DNA of 64,000 nucleotides from Chromobotia macracanthus (GCA_036877525.1 JAZGTH010000015.1:8021001-8085000), one strand, 5' to 3'. Positions 45,268-58,788 are shown, counted from the stretch's first letter. Program-made: numbers and translations. Notes: generated by a model not told the origin, from the sequence alone.

Positions 45268-45460
45268 CAAGAGCTGCCTAAGAAGTAACTTCGACAAAAT
45301 AAAAGTGATTTGCTCACACCTGCGACTCGCTGACCAAAACGACAAGAATCTGTTTCTTGACAAGAAGCGCAATCTCGTTTTAGTGACGTCACCACCCTCC
45401 TCTCCAATCTCGTACCAAATTGTTGCTTCTTGATTTACCATCGCCTCAGTTAAGAGAGGT
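45268..45460 (-). promoter_or_regulatory. Candidate 5' exon and promoter of the receptor gene
   Basis: A minus-strand donor, GCAGCTCTTG|GTAAGCG, ends a probable non-coding exon at 45268, which would splice to 44560 over a 0.7 kb intron. A perfect cAMP-response palindrome, TGACGTCA, lies at 45384-45391, within or just upstream of the exon. The exact start site is not visible. Confidence 0.5.
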
Positions 45461-45832
45461 TTTTGCCTTAAGTTTGACCAAAGCGTTGTCTTAATGTCCA
45501 CTTATTGTGATTGTGTGCATTTTCTTCAGTTTTTGAAAGTGAGAAAAAAACTGTGCTGTTTGTAACTTGCCGAATATTTTCATCCTTCCAGAGCCATGGA
45601 AAGAGAGTGCGGTTTCCTGAATGCGGTGAAACAAGCAGACATTCCTTGACAAAAACAGCGTGTTGGGGTAAATGAGTTGAGGCGAGCACACACATGAAAT
45701 ATAGACTCATTTGCAGACATTTAACTGCTTAACTGCTAGTTCTTTTAATATGCAAAAACCCTTGCATTTATAGAGATAAAATATTAAGAGAGATAAAATG
45801 ATTTTTAATTTGTTTTCCCTGCTTTCTAATGA

Positions 45833-46138
45833 TTGAATGCAACATCTCCAGATTTAGATTTTGTAGCGCTTTTAAAGGAAGAAATTCAGGTTTCAGAGCC
45901 TATAGTGACAAAAAAACCTTCATTCTTTAGGAAATTCCTCAGGGAACACCGAAAACCATACATGTATGACTCTTTATTTGGTTTTCCCAATACTTTGTTT
46001 TCTTTTTCATTAGAGCAAGCAAATTCTTACTTAAGGTTCAGATACCACGGACCTTGTGCTGTTGACTGGCGAATGGATGAAGATTGGACATTTGTCATAT
46101 GTCCCGCTGAGGAGTCTAATCACTGTGTCTGCTGGTGA
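45833..46138 (+). other. Unrecognised 101-codon open frame
   Basis: The frame has a balanced amino-acid composition (SLFGFPNTLF, RFRYHGPCAVDW, EDWTFVICPAEESN), unlike the low-complexity chance frames around it. A possible acceptor (ACATCTCCAG|ATT) lies just after its ATG. I recognise no family and see no partner exons or polyadenylation signal. It could be a decayed exon or chance; not called as a gene. Confidence 0.15.
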
Positions 46139-49100
46139 TTTACAGCAGCCAGAACTGTCTGTGTGCCATGGTGACCCCCTTGATTTGTCCAGTTTTATTC
46201 AAGGCAGAACATAACCCACAGAGATTAAATATCTTTTTAGCTAGAATGAGTATGATTCCCAAGAGTCTGACATTGGATCCCAAGAGCCTGGTATTATTGA
46301 TATAACACATGAACCATATTATTTTGCAAAGTTTTCAGGTAATCCACAATCCACAAATCAATCATAATGCATAATTACATATTTATGAGTTTTCAAAGAG
46401 GCTATACAATCATCCAGTGCTGACACAGCTCACAAAAGGGCTTTTGTCAAAAACCAGTCATTTTGGCCAAGCTAAACACTGGTATGAGCGGACAGAGACA
46501 GTTTATGTGCTCTGCTTATTTTAGAGCACAAACAAAATACTTCTTAAAAGTGACATCCCAAAGAGAGTGGGGAATGTATGTAAATATTATGCTTTGGCAG
46601 GGTTATCAGAGATTATTTTTCCACAATAATAGACTGTTGTGAAAAAAATAATTAATGGGGCAGCATGACTGTGCAAAAATACATAGTAAAATAGTCGAAA
46701 ATATGTCAAGACTCTTGGGTTAGGTGGGTCTTTTTAATGTTTTTGTGCAAATATGCATCAGACGGTCATCAGACAGACTGTGGGCACTCAATACATGTGT
46801 CTTTATCACCTGGAATAGTTAAAATCTGTGAATTTTAAAAACACAGTTTACCTTGAAATATATATACACAAGATATCTGAACTTCAACATTACCATAAAT
46901 AACAATGAGACTAATTGAAAAAAGAAAATAAAATAAAAAAGAAAATCAGATAAACCCTGCTCAAGCTTGTTTTGGAATATAGCCTACATATATCTATGTG
47001 CATTTGTCAAAGATGGAAAACACAGCTAGGATTTTGTAGAACATGGGAAAATCATAATCGGTTCAAGATGTAGGAGGGTGCTGTGTAGGTGGAATTCTGC
47101 TGTGAGATTACAGATCCCCTTCTTTCCCTTCTTTCCTGGGATGTTAGAGGAACTGGACAACTTCTCACAAGACACACCCAACCAACTGAGATCAACCTAC
47201 CGGCCTTTGCACTCCACCCCCACCCCCCAATGTGCCTTCATTTATTAAACACCCTCACAGCAGAAACGTGTGGGTGTTTGGGAATATTGGCAGTCAGTAT
47301 ATGAACCTTTGTCCAAGTCTAGAGTTCTCAGGGGTGCAGAATCAAATGTTAGCCTGGACAGCTGTGAGAATGGAACAACATTAAGAAAGAATTGTTATTT
47401 GTAGGCACAGACCAAACTGTTTGTGAATTATTACTGTATATAAAATGTATATCTACAAAAACCTATAGCTTGTAGTATCCATGTGTTCCAAAAGGCATGT
47501 CAATCTCAACTGGAATTTTCTGTTTTCTTTTTTTCCTGCATGTTTTATGTATAAATGTATAAACAGTGTTGTATATCGTGCAACAGATGTTTCATGGCCT
47601 GGAAAGAGAGCAGGGCTTAAGAAGGGAATATGCTTATGGTGCAATTTTGAGTGATACAGTATGTTTTTCTTAATGATAGACATGTTTTCCGTGATGAATC
47701 AAGAAGCACAATGTTTGTGGGCTTTGTAACAAATAATTTCCCAGGGATCTAACTAGTTTATATTGTGGCATACCACATAGCTGATCTTTTCTCACATTGT
47801 AGTGCAGTTCATTAATTTCTTGTTCCCAATAGCTCCGTCACCCAAACAGAAACATACTTTAAATACTGTTAGGGTCATCTCTCCATGGGTCACTCAAGTC
47901 TCTAGCAATTATCATCATTATCCACTTTCAAGAAGATCTCCAAAACCACATTCTTTCTACAGAAGACCCATTGAGAAGAACACACAGACAGAGAGACTGT
48001 GTGAAGCCGCAACCTAAAGCAAGACAAGAATCTAAGACCAAAAGCTACATGGTTTGGTATTTAAACATGAGCAAATACGTCCAAAATACAAATGAATGCT
48101 TTGTAAAGCAATCACTATATTCCAGAACTTCTACAATTTAACAAACTTTTCTTAACACCACTTTCAAACTCCTCTGACTTAAGAACAGAGTGCTAACGTC
48201 AAACTAAGAATTCTAGTTCTAAGCCAGAAAACATAAGCAAGCAATCAAAAAGTCCTGCACTCTGCCAATGCAGATGTGCAGAGGAAAAGAACAAAGTCAG
48301 AATGAAAAAAATCGGGGAGAAAGGAAGAGGAGGAAGCAGAGATGATGAATAGGAGGGTGTGACATTTTAAGTGAATAAATGCATCATTGGTTTTGCAATA
48401 GATACGTTTTTATAGTGGTTAATTTTCAAATTGGGAAACAGGAAAACAAGCTTTTGTCATGATTGAGAATGTGAAACCAATAATAATGCAATTCTGTCTT
48501 TCCTAAGTGGCTTGTGCAGTCAGTAAACCTGAAAGTTTTATTTTATTGTTTCTACATTTTGTATATCCCGCAAGTCCTGTAAATAGTTTACTTTTGTAAT
48601 TGTTTTCTGTCAAGCTGAAATGTGTAGATAATAAATTCTGGTTTTACATAACATGTTTTCATTAAGTTTTGCTTTTTAATTGATTTTAACTAAACTGTCC
48701 CATAAAGCTGTTATGAGTCATTCATAATGATGGTGTCTGGATGGGATATTAATAGATCCTATATTTTGTGGCCATCTAGGTCTCTCCACTGCCTGATTTA
48801 CCAACCAAACTTGCAATTTGGTTGGCCAACATAAATACCAATCTGGGTGTGTAAAACAACCAATGGACTCTGGGGCAGTGACTAGCTTTGTGCCTGGGCT
48901 GGGGGCTTGGTTGGAGTGGATTCTTTTGTGCAGATGAAGCCAGGGTGTGGTCATGAAATAAACAGATTTAAGGGGTTTTAAATGAACTTGCTTTGCTCTC
49001 ATTTTGTGGCAGTGAAAAATCTAATGAGGCACAGTACAGACTTCCACCCTATGTTTATATAGCTGTTAGGGGAAAATCCTCACAACCCATATTATTTGTT

Positions 49101-51490
49101 CATTCAAGTTACAGACCTAATTTAAGCAGAGCACAACATTAGTACTGAAATGAGAACAGAAACAGTTTTGGATCTTTTTGTTTTTTGCTGTAACCAGCTG
49201 GCTTCAGACAGTGACCACCAAAACGTTTTCCCATTTTCTTTACTAAAATTAACACAGTTACATGCACTCACATTAGCGGTACGGCAGCTGCAAGCATCAT
49301 TCTATGACTCTTAGGCCTTCTCTTAGGTCATTTTCCTGTAAACACATCTAATAACCACTCAGGATTTGCACCAAATCAATGTCATCATAGAAAATTATTG
49401 AGGAACTTAAGGAATCAATTCTTGATCCTTTGATCACACCAAAAGAAGACAGAACTTTTCCCATTAATGTTAGCTTTAGAGGATTTGGACGGCATGGAAG
49501 TTACAGCTGTGGAGAGGTCAAAAATTTTGTTATTGAGTCAAACATTTTCTCCCCACTTTTGCTTGGCCAGTCTGACCAAAAATCAACAGAGAGAGGATGC
49601 CTGGGCTCTCCTGCCAGACCCACTTCCTATTACTTGTCTCGGCTTCCAACCACAGAGTTTGTAACCAGCGACACAATCATAAAAGGTTTTACCACAGTGG
49701 CGGCCAACAGGCATGTATAGATATAACATTATAAAATGTGAACACAACAAACTTAATAGAGGAGGGAAGTACAGTAAGTGAAGTGTCTCTTACAGTAAAA
49801 AAGGCTGAGTGAAGAATTAAAGCTCTTTGTTTTTCCGATGAACGCAACCATGAGAAACCACACTAGAAACGCATATATGCATTTTTGAAATGGAAAAAAC
49901 AGAATCAAGCAACTGGTGTATGTACAAGGTCAATAAATCTTGCCGTATACACACAAGAGAGGACAGTAACATTTTGTGTTCCCCTTATTTCTTAGACTTC
50001 CTCCATTGACCACATTCAGCAAACAGAGTTTCATCATGTGAAACATGCAGCATGTGTTGGGCACATGCTGCTTTTTTGTGGGAGTCATGAGCCATATTCC
50101 CATTTAACTTCCACATCTGTGACCCTTTTACAGGATGTGAATACTGTAAACAGTAAACAGAAATGCTGAAGCCTCTGTCTTTAAGAGGATGTATGACTAG
50201 AACAGCAAATTTAAAAACAACAGCATGATGCAAATGGAACCTTTATTTTTCCAAACCTTTGCAATGTATTAGCATTGGGACGTTCCTCTAAATGACCACT
50301 AGGGGCTGTGGGTCTTTTGTTGCAATTATCATCTTCAATTTTTCACAGCTGTCAACAAAAATGTTTTGTTATTTAATGTTTATTTGCACTAAACGAATAC
50401 AACTTCTTTCATGTTTAAACAGTCCTTATGTGCAATATTTGTTTAATACTTCCCATTTCTTCTACATTACTCAATCATTTGAACAACATTTAACATTGGC
50501 ATGCAACAAAACTAAAACTTTATTCTTTAGGTCTACACATAGGCCTGTTACCCTGAAAAATCCGTTTCAACTCTAAAATAGTGGAGAAAGAAAAGACCAT
50601 TAAAAAAGTACAAGCAGCATTTATTTTTATCATTATACAAATGCCCAGAACTTTGTGTTCTAAGATATTTGAAGTTCAACAAATAAAAGTAAGCCAACTG
50701 TAACAAAAAGAAAGAGAGAACTTGCCCATACTGGATGGGAATGCGTTATATTTAAATCTTAAGTACATATAATCAGGGGGTTAGTTAAATGTAGCCTTCT
50801 GACTATTTTTCTGTCTGCCACTGATAAACACCTTGGCACATATAGAGTCACTGACAATCTAATGCCTGAAAGCTGCAGCCATTACTTAATACAAGAATTA
50901 ATAGTTGTTCTTATGCACTGGACCAAAAAAATCAGATAAAGGTATAATTTTATAGGGTGACGTGTTTGGTGACTGGTGACTCCAGTTTTATACTCAGGCA
51001 TACTCAGGAAATATAAACAGTTATGAGTTATGAAAGAGGCAGAGAAACATTCCTACAAATGGTTTCTAAAATAACGATTTTTGCATTTTTGCACAAAAGA
51101 AATAAATAAATAAAAATCCTCTTATTGTTTTATGTGAAGAAAAGCAATAATTTAAATGCGTCCATCTACAAAACAATGCTATGCTTCTAATGTTATGTCA
51201 CCCAAATTCATTTAGCAAAAGCACCCACTGTGGTCAGCTTATTGTCACTTCCCATAAATCAGTATTATGAAAGCTATATTACTATGCTAAAGATGACATC
51301 AAGGGTATGACAAAACATAAAGAGAAATTATTCATGTGCTTTACAAAAATAGGCTATGTTTTAATGTCACACTTTTTTACTTCATCTTTAACATCTGGAT
51401 GCCACTTCTTTAAGGTTTAAATTAAGTTCTGCAGCTTAATTTAAGCAATGACCAAGTCAGTTGTAAAACAGCCATTTATTAGTCTCACAT
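46139..51490. other. Gene-poor interval between the receptor and hyaluronan synthase
   Basis: AT-rich with no convincing coding region. Noted inside: a small hairpin GCAGCATGTG/CACATGCTGC at 50047-50071; a CTCF-like GACCACTAGGGGCTGTG at 50294-50310; and a segment at 48720-49015 with AATAAA that vaguely resembles a solo LTR end but is unproven. Confidence 0.45.
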
Positions 51491-52330
51491 GTCCGCATTG
51501 AAATGTTATATATTAAAATACAATGCATTTATATAACCTCACAATGATATAAGTTCCTGTCATGTTATACTTCAATGTGAAGTGACCTCAATCACGTCAT
51601 ACAGCATGTGAATATTCATGCCAACTTCCTTATACAAGCATCGTAACTACTGGCCTAACCTTATTACTAGTATTATGTGAAAATATACCATCTTTTCATG
51701 GAGTGCTGTGCAGATTGAAAACCTATTAAATCTATAAACTATTTATTTATTTAAGAATTTACACATAAACCCCTAAAATATGTAACCATAATACAAAATG
51801 GTGAGGTGACAGTGGTATTTCAGAACACAACCACAATCATTTCAACACATCCCACATGTTTGCAGTGTGACGAGTGTGAGAGATTTACATACAATAGTTC
51901 AAGTTCAAGTTCAATTTATTTCACAGAGGTACACTGTTACAAAGCAGCTGTACAAATGAACATATCCAAAGATATTTAACAGTGAAAATTGAAAATAAAA
52001 GGGAAAGAAGGAGAGAAAATTAGGAAGAGAAAATGTATTTGAAGAAAATTCAAAATTTATAAAATTAATAAACAATGATAATATCACAATGTACAAAGCG
52101 AATGTTCTAAGATAATATCAGCAGTCTCCCAGTACAATACAATAATAATAACAGTAAATGTTTTTCATTCCCCATTGAACCCCATTTTGTCAGTTTATTT
52201 GATTAAGTATTTATTGTTTCTAAAAGCACTTTGTATCAAATAGTTGTCACAAACCCAGATAAACTGAAAAAAAAACATACAGTGGTTCATATAGTGATTA
52301 ATAGTGTTTATCTACAGAACACACAGAAAG
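51491..52330. repeat. Old diverged duplication, copy A
   Basis: Shares a series of words in the same order with 53085-53700: CACGTCATACAGCATGTGAA (51594) against CACGTCATACAGCATATGAA, then CTTCCTTATACAAGC, ACACATAAACCCC, and TTTGATTAAGTATTT (52199). It also contains a fish SINE tail-like piece (TTTATTTCACAGAGG...AAAGCAGCTGTACA, about 51915-51955) that is absent from copy B. Confidence 0.6.
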
Positions 52331-52974
52331 AAGAAAAGAAGACTATACAATATGTGGAACAATATGTGCATTATCGTATATGTTGTGGAAGTGTTTAGAA
52401 ATAGAAAGCGAGGGGAATAGACAAAACAATACTTGAGGTGGTTCAGTGCTGTCCCCTGGTGGTTAAATATGGTAATTCAGCAAACTGAGGTGATATTTGA
52501 GACAAAAAACATATCTTCAGCGGAGGAGGTCATCATGACCATAATAAATGTAAAATTCATTGTTGCAATCGCTGTAACGTAAATAAACAAGGCCGTTCAA
52601 ATAGCAGTAAGGGACACCACCCAAACAAAAGTGAATTTCCTCTATCATGCACTTTCTATCATGATGAATGTAGTGTTATATTGGGAAACAGGAGAAACTG
52701 ACATAACAGGAAATAATAGGTCACAACCAAATTCAAGCAAAAGGCAGACTCTAATTAATATGATGACATTTATCTTAGACATTTATCTTTAATTCTCCAT
52801 TCTTCCTTTACATTTTAATATTTTACCCACTAATAATAGCAACATAATCATATTGTTTCATTCTGTTATGAAATGTGCATAGTCATGCATTCAACCTGAA
52901 TATCAAAACAATCTTTACTCAAATAGCAATTAATTAGTCTTAACGTCTAACTAATAAAATTTTTATATATTTTG

Positions 52975-52975
<1 letters not shown>

Positions 52976-53056
<81 letters not shown>

Positions 53057-53067
53057 ATATATATATA
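52976..53067. repeat. (TA)n microsatellite
   Basis: About 45 almost uninterrupted TA dinucleotides, with one phase break near 53045. Likely highly length-variable and a common assembly weak spot. Confidence 0.97.
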
Positions 53068-53084
53068 AAATACATTCCATTTAT

Positions 53085-53700
53085 ATTAACCAAAAATGAA
53101 AACCTGTCATGTCAATGTGCTTTTTCGTCACGTCATACAGCATATGAATAGTCATGCCAGGTTCTTTCCTTATAATAGTTTGTTATGTAATAATACAATA
53201 CCTTTTCAGCTTCCTTACACAAGCGATTTAATGACCTGACCTTATTTCTTGATAAAGAAATACAGAGGATCTTGCGCACATTACAGATACATTCTTCCAA
53301 AACAGCAGAAACTTATGACTTGGAATTGATTTTCTCCATATCCAAAAAGGATTATATGACGTTTACTAACTAAATGATTACTAACCTTATTTTTTGTATT
53401 ACATAAACATGTAATCTTTTCTATGTAAAGTGTATGCAGACTGAAAATGAAACCATTTCTTTATTTAACAACTCACACATAACCCCATATCTATAACCAT
53501 AATACCAAATCATAGGTGCTCAGTTTCATGAGGGCTGAAATCTGAGAGTGTGATTCAGTACTAATAACAAAAGATTTGATTAAGTATTTTTGTTTTTTAA
53601 AGCTTTTTGTCCCAGATAGTTGCTTTGCTCAAATATTTTTGAGTCCAGATGGGGAAAACAGAAATAGTTACCAACAGAATACAAAAATAAAATGTATATA
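53085..53700. repeat. Old diverged duplication, copy B
   Basis: Same order of shared words as copy A at an offset of about 1535 bases, falling to about 1377 further right because of indels. The microsatellite lies between the copies. No coding potential. Confidence 0.6.
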
Positions 53701-54600
53701 TGATGTGGGTGTCTTTCTTCTTTGTAAATTTATTTTATGACATGTAAGCCATGAGTTCAAGGTAAATTTGTGTTTTTATATGGAGGTGTGCACCTAACAT
53801 GTTGATTAGAAACAGAAAGAAAGGGCTAATGGAGAAAACAAATACTTTTGGCTGCTGAATTGAAACAAATCTTTATCTGAGGATGTCACATAGACAGTTT
53901 TGGAATGTACAGAAGGTTAAATTCTTTGCTATTATCTATGAAACATGGTCTACTTTTTTGAGGTTTCTTAGCCTGAACAAATGACAGTAAGAGCACAAGG
54001 CAAAAGTCCATATCCATGTGAAACTTTTCAACATAGTGATCACAAATTCTCAAACATCTGGTACTGGGAACATATTTCATTGTATTTTGCTTGATGAGAG
54101 GCATAGGCATTCTACAGAAAGTAGTTAATAATAATATAAACAGTAATTTAGGATATTTACAATATTTACAATATATAAGTACATATACAAATATATAAGT
54201 TTGTGTGGTATATGTGCAAGCATGTCTTTTAAAGTGCAGGTGATAATTGTAAGCAGTATATATATTGGCATGTAAGGTACGTGTGCAAAGTATGCCAATA
54301 TAATGCAAATCCTGAATATAAACAGTGGAAAGTTGCAGTCACAATATTATGAACTAAATAAAGTCTGGGTGCAGTTGAAGTCTTGACAACATTCTATATA
54401 GTAATTATATCATTTAATTGAAATATGAAGAGATATTTTGTGTGAATATTTTGTGTTATTTTGCGAGTCTGTGGAATTCCATAAATGTTTTTTAATTGGA
54501 ATGTGTGTGAGTCACATTGAATAGTCACATGTTTTAGATAATTTTAAAAGAAAACAGCCAGAGGTGTAAATGATTAAATATTGTGGATGTAGTGTGGAAA
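53701..54600. other. Intergenic DNA left of the hyaluronan synthase duplication
   Basis: A 140-codon minus-strand frame (54308-53886) is rich in Tyr/His/Cys, without domain or homology that I recognise, and is treated as chance. Nothing else noted. Confidence 0.4.
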
Positions 54601-55087
54601 ATAGTGTGAAAATAATGAAATAATCACTTCTTATATCTTAATCTGCTTTACTCCTTTCCTTTTGTTATTCTTCCCAGATTATTTCTGTATTATTGTCTAT
54701 TTTCATACACAGATCTTTTCTTCAGAGCTGTTTCTTATTTCATGTCTTATTTGAAGTGATTCACTGGTCACTGTGGGACACACATTGTGCATTTAACTGC
54801 ACTGATGAATGAAAACCACCTCAAAGAGCAAAAGATATGCTGACAAAAATACTAGGGTTGTTCAACAGGGTACCACAAGAGGGCAATATTCTATTTTTAA
54901 TGGAATTTAGGAAAAAACATTTATAATTTTTATCTTATTTTATAAATTTTAAATTTTATAAACCTTATTATAAAAATATTGACATTATTTATGTTTCTTA
55001 TACGACGCTTCTTATCTAATAATATTATCTTACTGACCTGGGTGCAGTGAAGGAGGAGTTTTGTACTTTACGCAATAAAGCCAAAGA

Positions 55088-55095
55088 TGACGTCA
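55088..55095. promoter_or_regulatory. cAMP-response element, copy 1
   Basis: Perfect TGACGTCA palindrome about 0.87 kb upstream of the likely transcription start of the first hyaluronan synthase copy. It is kept in the duplicate at 60560-60567. Motif only. Confidence 0.4.
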
Positions 55096-55924
55096 CAGAC
55101 ACTCCTAGCAACAAATCTAGTGACAAATAAGCACGAAACAAAGTTTAAGTATGCAGACAAACTGGCACACAGACCCAATTTACCTAGACTTTATTCATTA
55201 TTCAGTACACAGCGCTTCCATCATTCCATTATTTCTTCTTTAATTTCTACGAAGTGAACAGTCAAGAAAAACTCGTACAAAATTATTGTACCATAGTACA
55301 ATCGTGGTTTTTGGCCATCCCATTGTATAACAGTAGTAAAGTGGGAGTTTTTAAAGCACCTTGATGTACCCACTAAAATACCCACTTTTGTAAGTGAACA
55401 GCATGTAAACGCCTGAAGGACACAAATCAGTTTCAAAGATTATCAGGGTAGTTAAGGTATACTAACATACAGTATCAGCTAAGTTCAGAAAACATTTTTT
55501 TCTAAAATACAGTATCTGATAACAGCTATATTCTATTTTTAAAGTATAGTAATCCATTAAAGTATTAATGATTTTATGATTTACACTGTGACTTCATAAA
55601 CAACAAAAACAAAAAAGAGGAGAATTTAAAGAAGAATTCAATGAGTGTGAAACTAGTCATGTAATTATGATGTGGCTATACACCTGCACACTTTCTCAAA
55701 CGTGAATATGCGCTTTGAAGGAACTCTGAAGCTTGACCAACAATTAAACCTCTTGGTGACCAAGACTGAAGAAGTCAGTTTTTCATCTTCAGGTATTGTG
55801 ATGTGATGTGATTTCATGGCAAACAAAAGAGTTCCTTTAATTTTAATATGGTGTGAGTCACAGGACAGAAGACGTGAGCGGGGTGTGGCCATAAGGCACA
55901 TCTGTAGCTTATTACATCACTGAG

Positions 55925-56025
55925 CCTATAAGTTTCTAGCTTCTAAACAAGCACTTAGTTTGGGACGAGACAAGGAGCACAGAGAACCTTGCTAAAGGTT
56001 TACCTACAGAAGTCACATTAAATAG
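55925..56025 (+). promoter_or_regulatory. has1: has1 copy 1: TATA-like box and 5' untranslated exon
   Basis: CCTATAAG (55925-55932) is a TATA-like element, with a GGGGTGTGGCC box about 50 bases upstream. Transcription probably starts near 55955. The non-coding exon ends at the donor TTAAATAG|GTATG (56025) and splices to TTTCTAG|CATTTC at 56286, 15 bases before the ATG. Confidence 0.6.
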
Positions 56026-56300
56026 GTATGTTGACAACAACTTTCACTGTGTAATATACTAACTATTTACAATAATTATTACAATAATTAATTTTACGTA
56101 TTTACATGTGTATTCATTTATATCTCTGTGATCATGTATTAACACAAAAAAGCCTAGTTTATTAGCAACTAGTTTGAATTAGAATTATATCATTACACTT
56201 TTTACATTATCATTAAACGAGCATAATTGTTTTAATAATTTTATTTCTTATTAATTACTATATATTTTCTTTTCATTATTTCTAGCATTTCATTACAAAA

Positions 56301-58788
56301 ATGGACCTCAAACCAGTATTAAGAAAATGTGGCACGTGGGTGCGGGGAATCCTTACATTTCTCTTTGCTTTCCTGGTACTTGGGGTGATGTTATGGGCGT
56401 ACATCAAAGGCTTCCAGATAGCCACGTCCAAATTTAACATAATCTCATTAGGTTTCTATGGCGTGCTGCTTGGCCTCCATATTCTTGTTCAAAGCTTTTT
56501 TGCTTTTGTGGAGCATCGCCGGATGCGACAAAGAAATGAACCTTGCACTTACACAAAGACTATCGGCTTTACCATCTCAGCCTATCAGGAGGATCCTAAA
56601 TATCTGATAGAGTGCCTTCACTCAGTACGGGCACTCCATTACCCACTTGACAAGCTCCGCATTGTCATGGTGATAGATGGGAACTCAGAGGATGACCGCT
56701 ACATGATGGACATGTTCCTTGAGGTCTTCAGAGATCGGAATCCTGTTCATTGTGTGTGGCAAAACAACTACCACTCCTGGGATCCCAGGGAGCAAAACGG
56801 TTCAGCAGCGGAGGGTTGTTTTGAAGACCCTCAGCGTTCAGAGGTTGAGCATCTTATACAGAACAATAGTTGTGTGTGCATCATGCAAAAATGGGGAGGA
56901 AAGAGGGAAGTGATGTACACAGCATTCAAGGCACTAGGGAATTCTGTGGATTACATACAGGTGAGTGATTTTTTGAAGCTACAAAGTACAATAATTTTAT
57001 ATGCGTGTTACCAGTATAAAGAAAGGGTAGCTAACATGGCTCCAGGAGAGCTTCTTTTCTGCACAGCTTAACTCAAACTTATATCCAACACTGAATTAAA
57101 ATTAAACTTAGCTGGCTACTCCTGATCTCAAGAATACTTAACACAAATTCGTCATCACATTGTAAGGAATAAAATGGAAAATGTAATCACCACACATTCT
57201 TTTCTATGTTTGAATCAGGTATGTGACTCAGACACAAAATTAGACCCCATGGCCACAGTGGAGCTGTGCAAAGTATTGGAGAGTAACGACAAGTATGGTG
57301 CTGTGGGGGGTGATGTGATGATCCTCAACCTGAAAGACTCCTATATCAGTTTCATGAGCAGCCTGCGCTACTGGATGGCATTTAACATTGAGAGAGCCTG
57401 CCAGTCCTTCTTCAACTGTGTTTCCTGTATCAGCGGTCCCTTAGGTAACAGACAACACCTTACCTTACATCTTATCTTATATTTCAGTCATTACACAGAT
57501 TTTAATATTTTCTCTGTATGCATTACTGAGTTTCATTATCTTTGCTGCAGGTCTGTATAGGAATGATCTGCTACAGCAGTTTCTGGAATCCTGGTACAAC
57601 CAGAAGTTTCTGGGCACTCATTGCACTTTTGGGGATGACCGTCATCTCACCAATCGTATGCTAAGCATGGGCTATGCTACAAAGTAAGTACTTACATTAA
57701 TGTAAAGAGCTGTCCAATATGATTCACAAAAGATGATTTATAAATTAAATACACAGTGGCCTGTTTACTAAGCAAATGGTGGTAATTTGCTTGTGCTATT
57801 AAACTTTTAAACTTGTGCCTGTGGTAGCAAATGTTTGACATGCAGCTCATTTGCTACAAATCCAAATTTGAAAGTGCAAATCATCTTGAGAAATAATTTA
57901 ACATAATTAAATAACAATGTTACAATACGTTTGCATACACATATTTCTTATACCATTACAGTTCAGTTTGATTCAGTTTCGGGCTTGTTTAGATGCACAC
58001 CTGATTTGCATATTTATTATTTTTTATAACCTAGATATGTCTAGATATGTCTGCATGTTTCATACACACAAATCTTTTGTAAATCAGTGTTTTAACATTT
58101 ACTTTTCTCTGTTCTTTTAAGGTACACTGCCCGTTCTAAGTGCTACACAGAAACCCCTGCCCAGTTCCTGCGCTGGTTGAACCAACAGACTCGCTGGACC
58201 AAATCCTACTTTCGTGAGTGGCTCTATAATGCTATGTGGTGGCACAAGCATCACCTGTGGATGACCTACGAATCCATTGTCTCTGGCATCTTTCCCTTTT
58301 TTGTCACCGCCACCATTATCAAGCTCTTCTGGACAGGCAGTCTATGGGACATCTTGTGGGTCTTGTGCTGCATCCAGCTGATTGGTCTGATAAAAGCAAC
58401 CTATGCCTGCATCCTGCGACAGGATGTGGTGATGATCTTCATGTCCTTGTATTCTGCTCTCTATATGACCAGCCTCCTGCCTGCCAAATACTTTGCCATT
58501 CTCACCATGACCAAAAGCAGCTGGGGAACATCAGGTCGGCGAAAGATGGTTGGTAACTACATGCCCCTGTTACCCCTTTCCGTGTGGGCAGCCATCTTGA
58601 TAGCAGGCCTGTCGTTCAGAATCTACAAGGAAACCAAGCTTGACTGGACAACAGATGAAAAAAAGGAGGAGATCAAGTTTTTGATATATGGATCTGTAAC
58701 TTACGTGTGCTACTGGATCTTCATGATCGGCCTCTATTTGATATGGTTTCGGAGATTATTCGGAAACGCTCACAGACTTACGATGTGA
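56301..58788 (+). CDS. has1: Hyaluronan synthase, has1 type, copy 1 (561 aa, 4 coding exons)
   Basis: Coding exons: 56301-56960, 57219-57444, 57551-57683 and 58122-58788, all with GT/AG borders and matching phases, giving 561 residues (human HAS1 has 578). It is a plasma-membrane glycosyltransferase that polymerises UDP-GlcA and UDP-GlcNAc into hyaluronan and extrudes the chain. Two N-terminal membrane segments (about 16-36 and 48-69) are followed by the cytosolic GT2 domain with DGN (126-128), DSD of the DxD metal site (223-225), GDDRHLTN (323-330) and QQTRW of QxxRW (361-365). Several C-terminal membrane segments follow (about 390-500 and 526-548). All key residues are present, so it looks functional. 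Candidate polyadenylation signals: AATAAA at 59001 and 59315. The HAS1 assignment over HAS2/HAS3 rests on sequence feel and on the neighbouring receptor. Confidence 0.95.

Noticed and set aside
48718..49015. Possible solo LTR (AATAAA followed by CTTTGCTCTCATTTTGTGGC)
   Set aside because: No matching TG...CA ends, target duplication or internal retroviral sequence could be seen; resemblance is too weak to annotate.
50047..50071. Hairpin GCAGCATGTG/CACATGCTGC as a microRNA
   Set aside because: The stem is only about 10 base pairs with a four-to-five-base loop, too short for a microRNA precursor.
53886..54308. 140-codon minus-strand frame
   Set aside because: Low-complexity Tyr/His/Cys/Thr composition in AT-rich DNA, no domain, no splice context or conserved pattern.
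55665..55901. 78-codon minus frame upstream of has1, perfectly repeated at 61138-61374
   Set aside because: The conservation is explained by the recent duplication of the whole block. No domain, and it overlaps the has1 promoter. Not evidence of selection on a protein.
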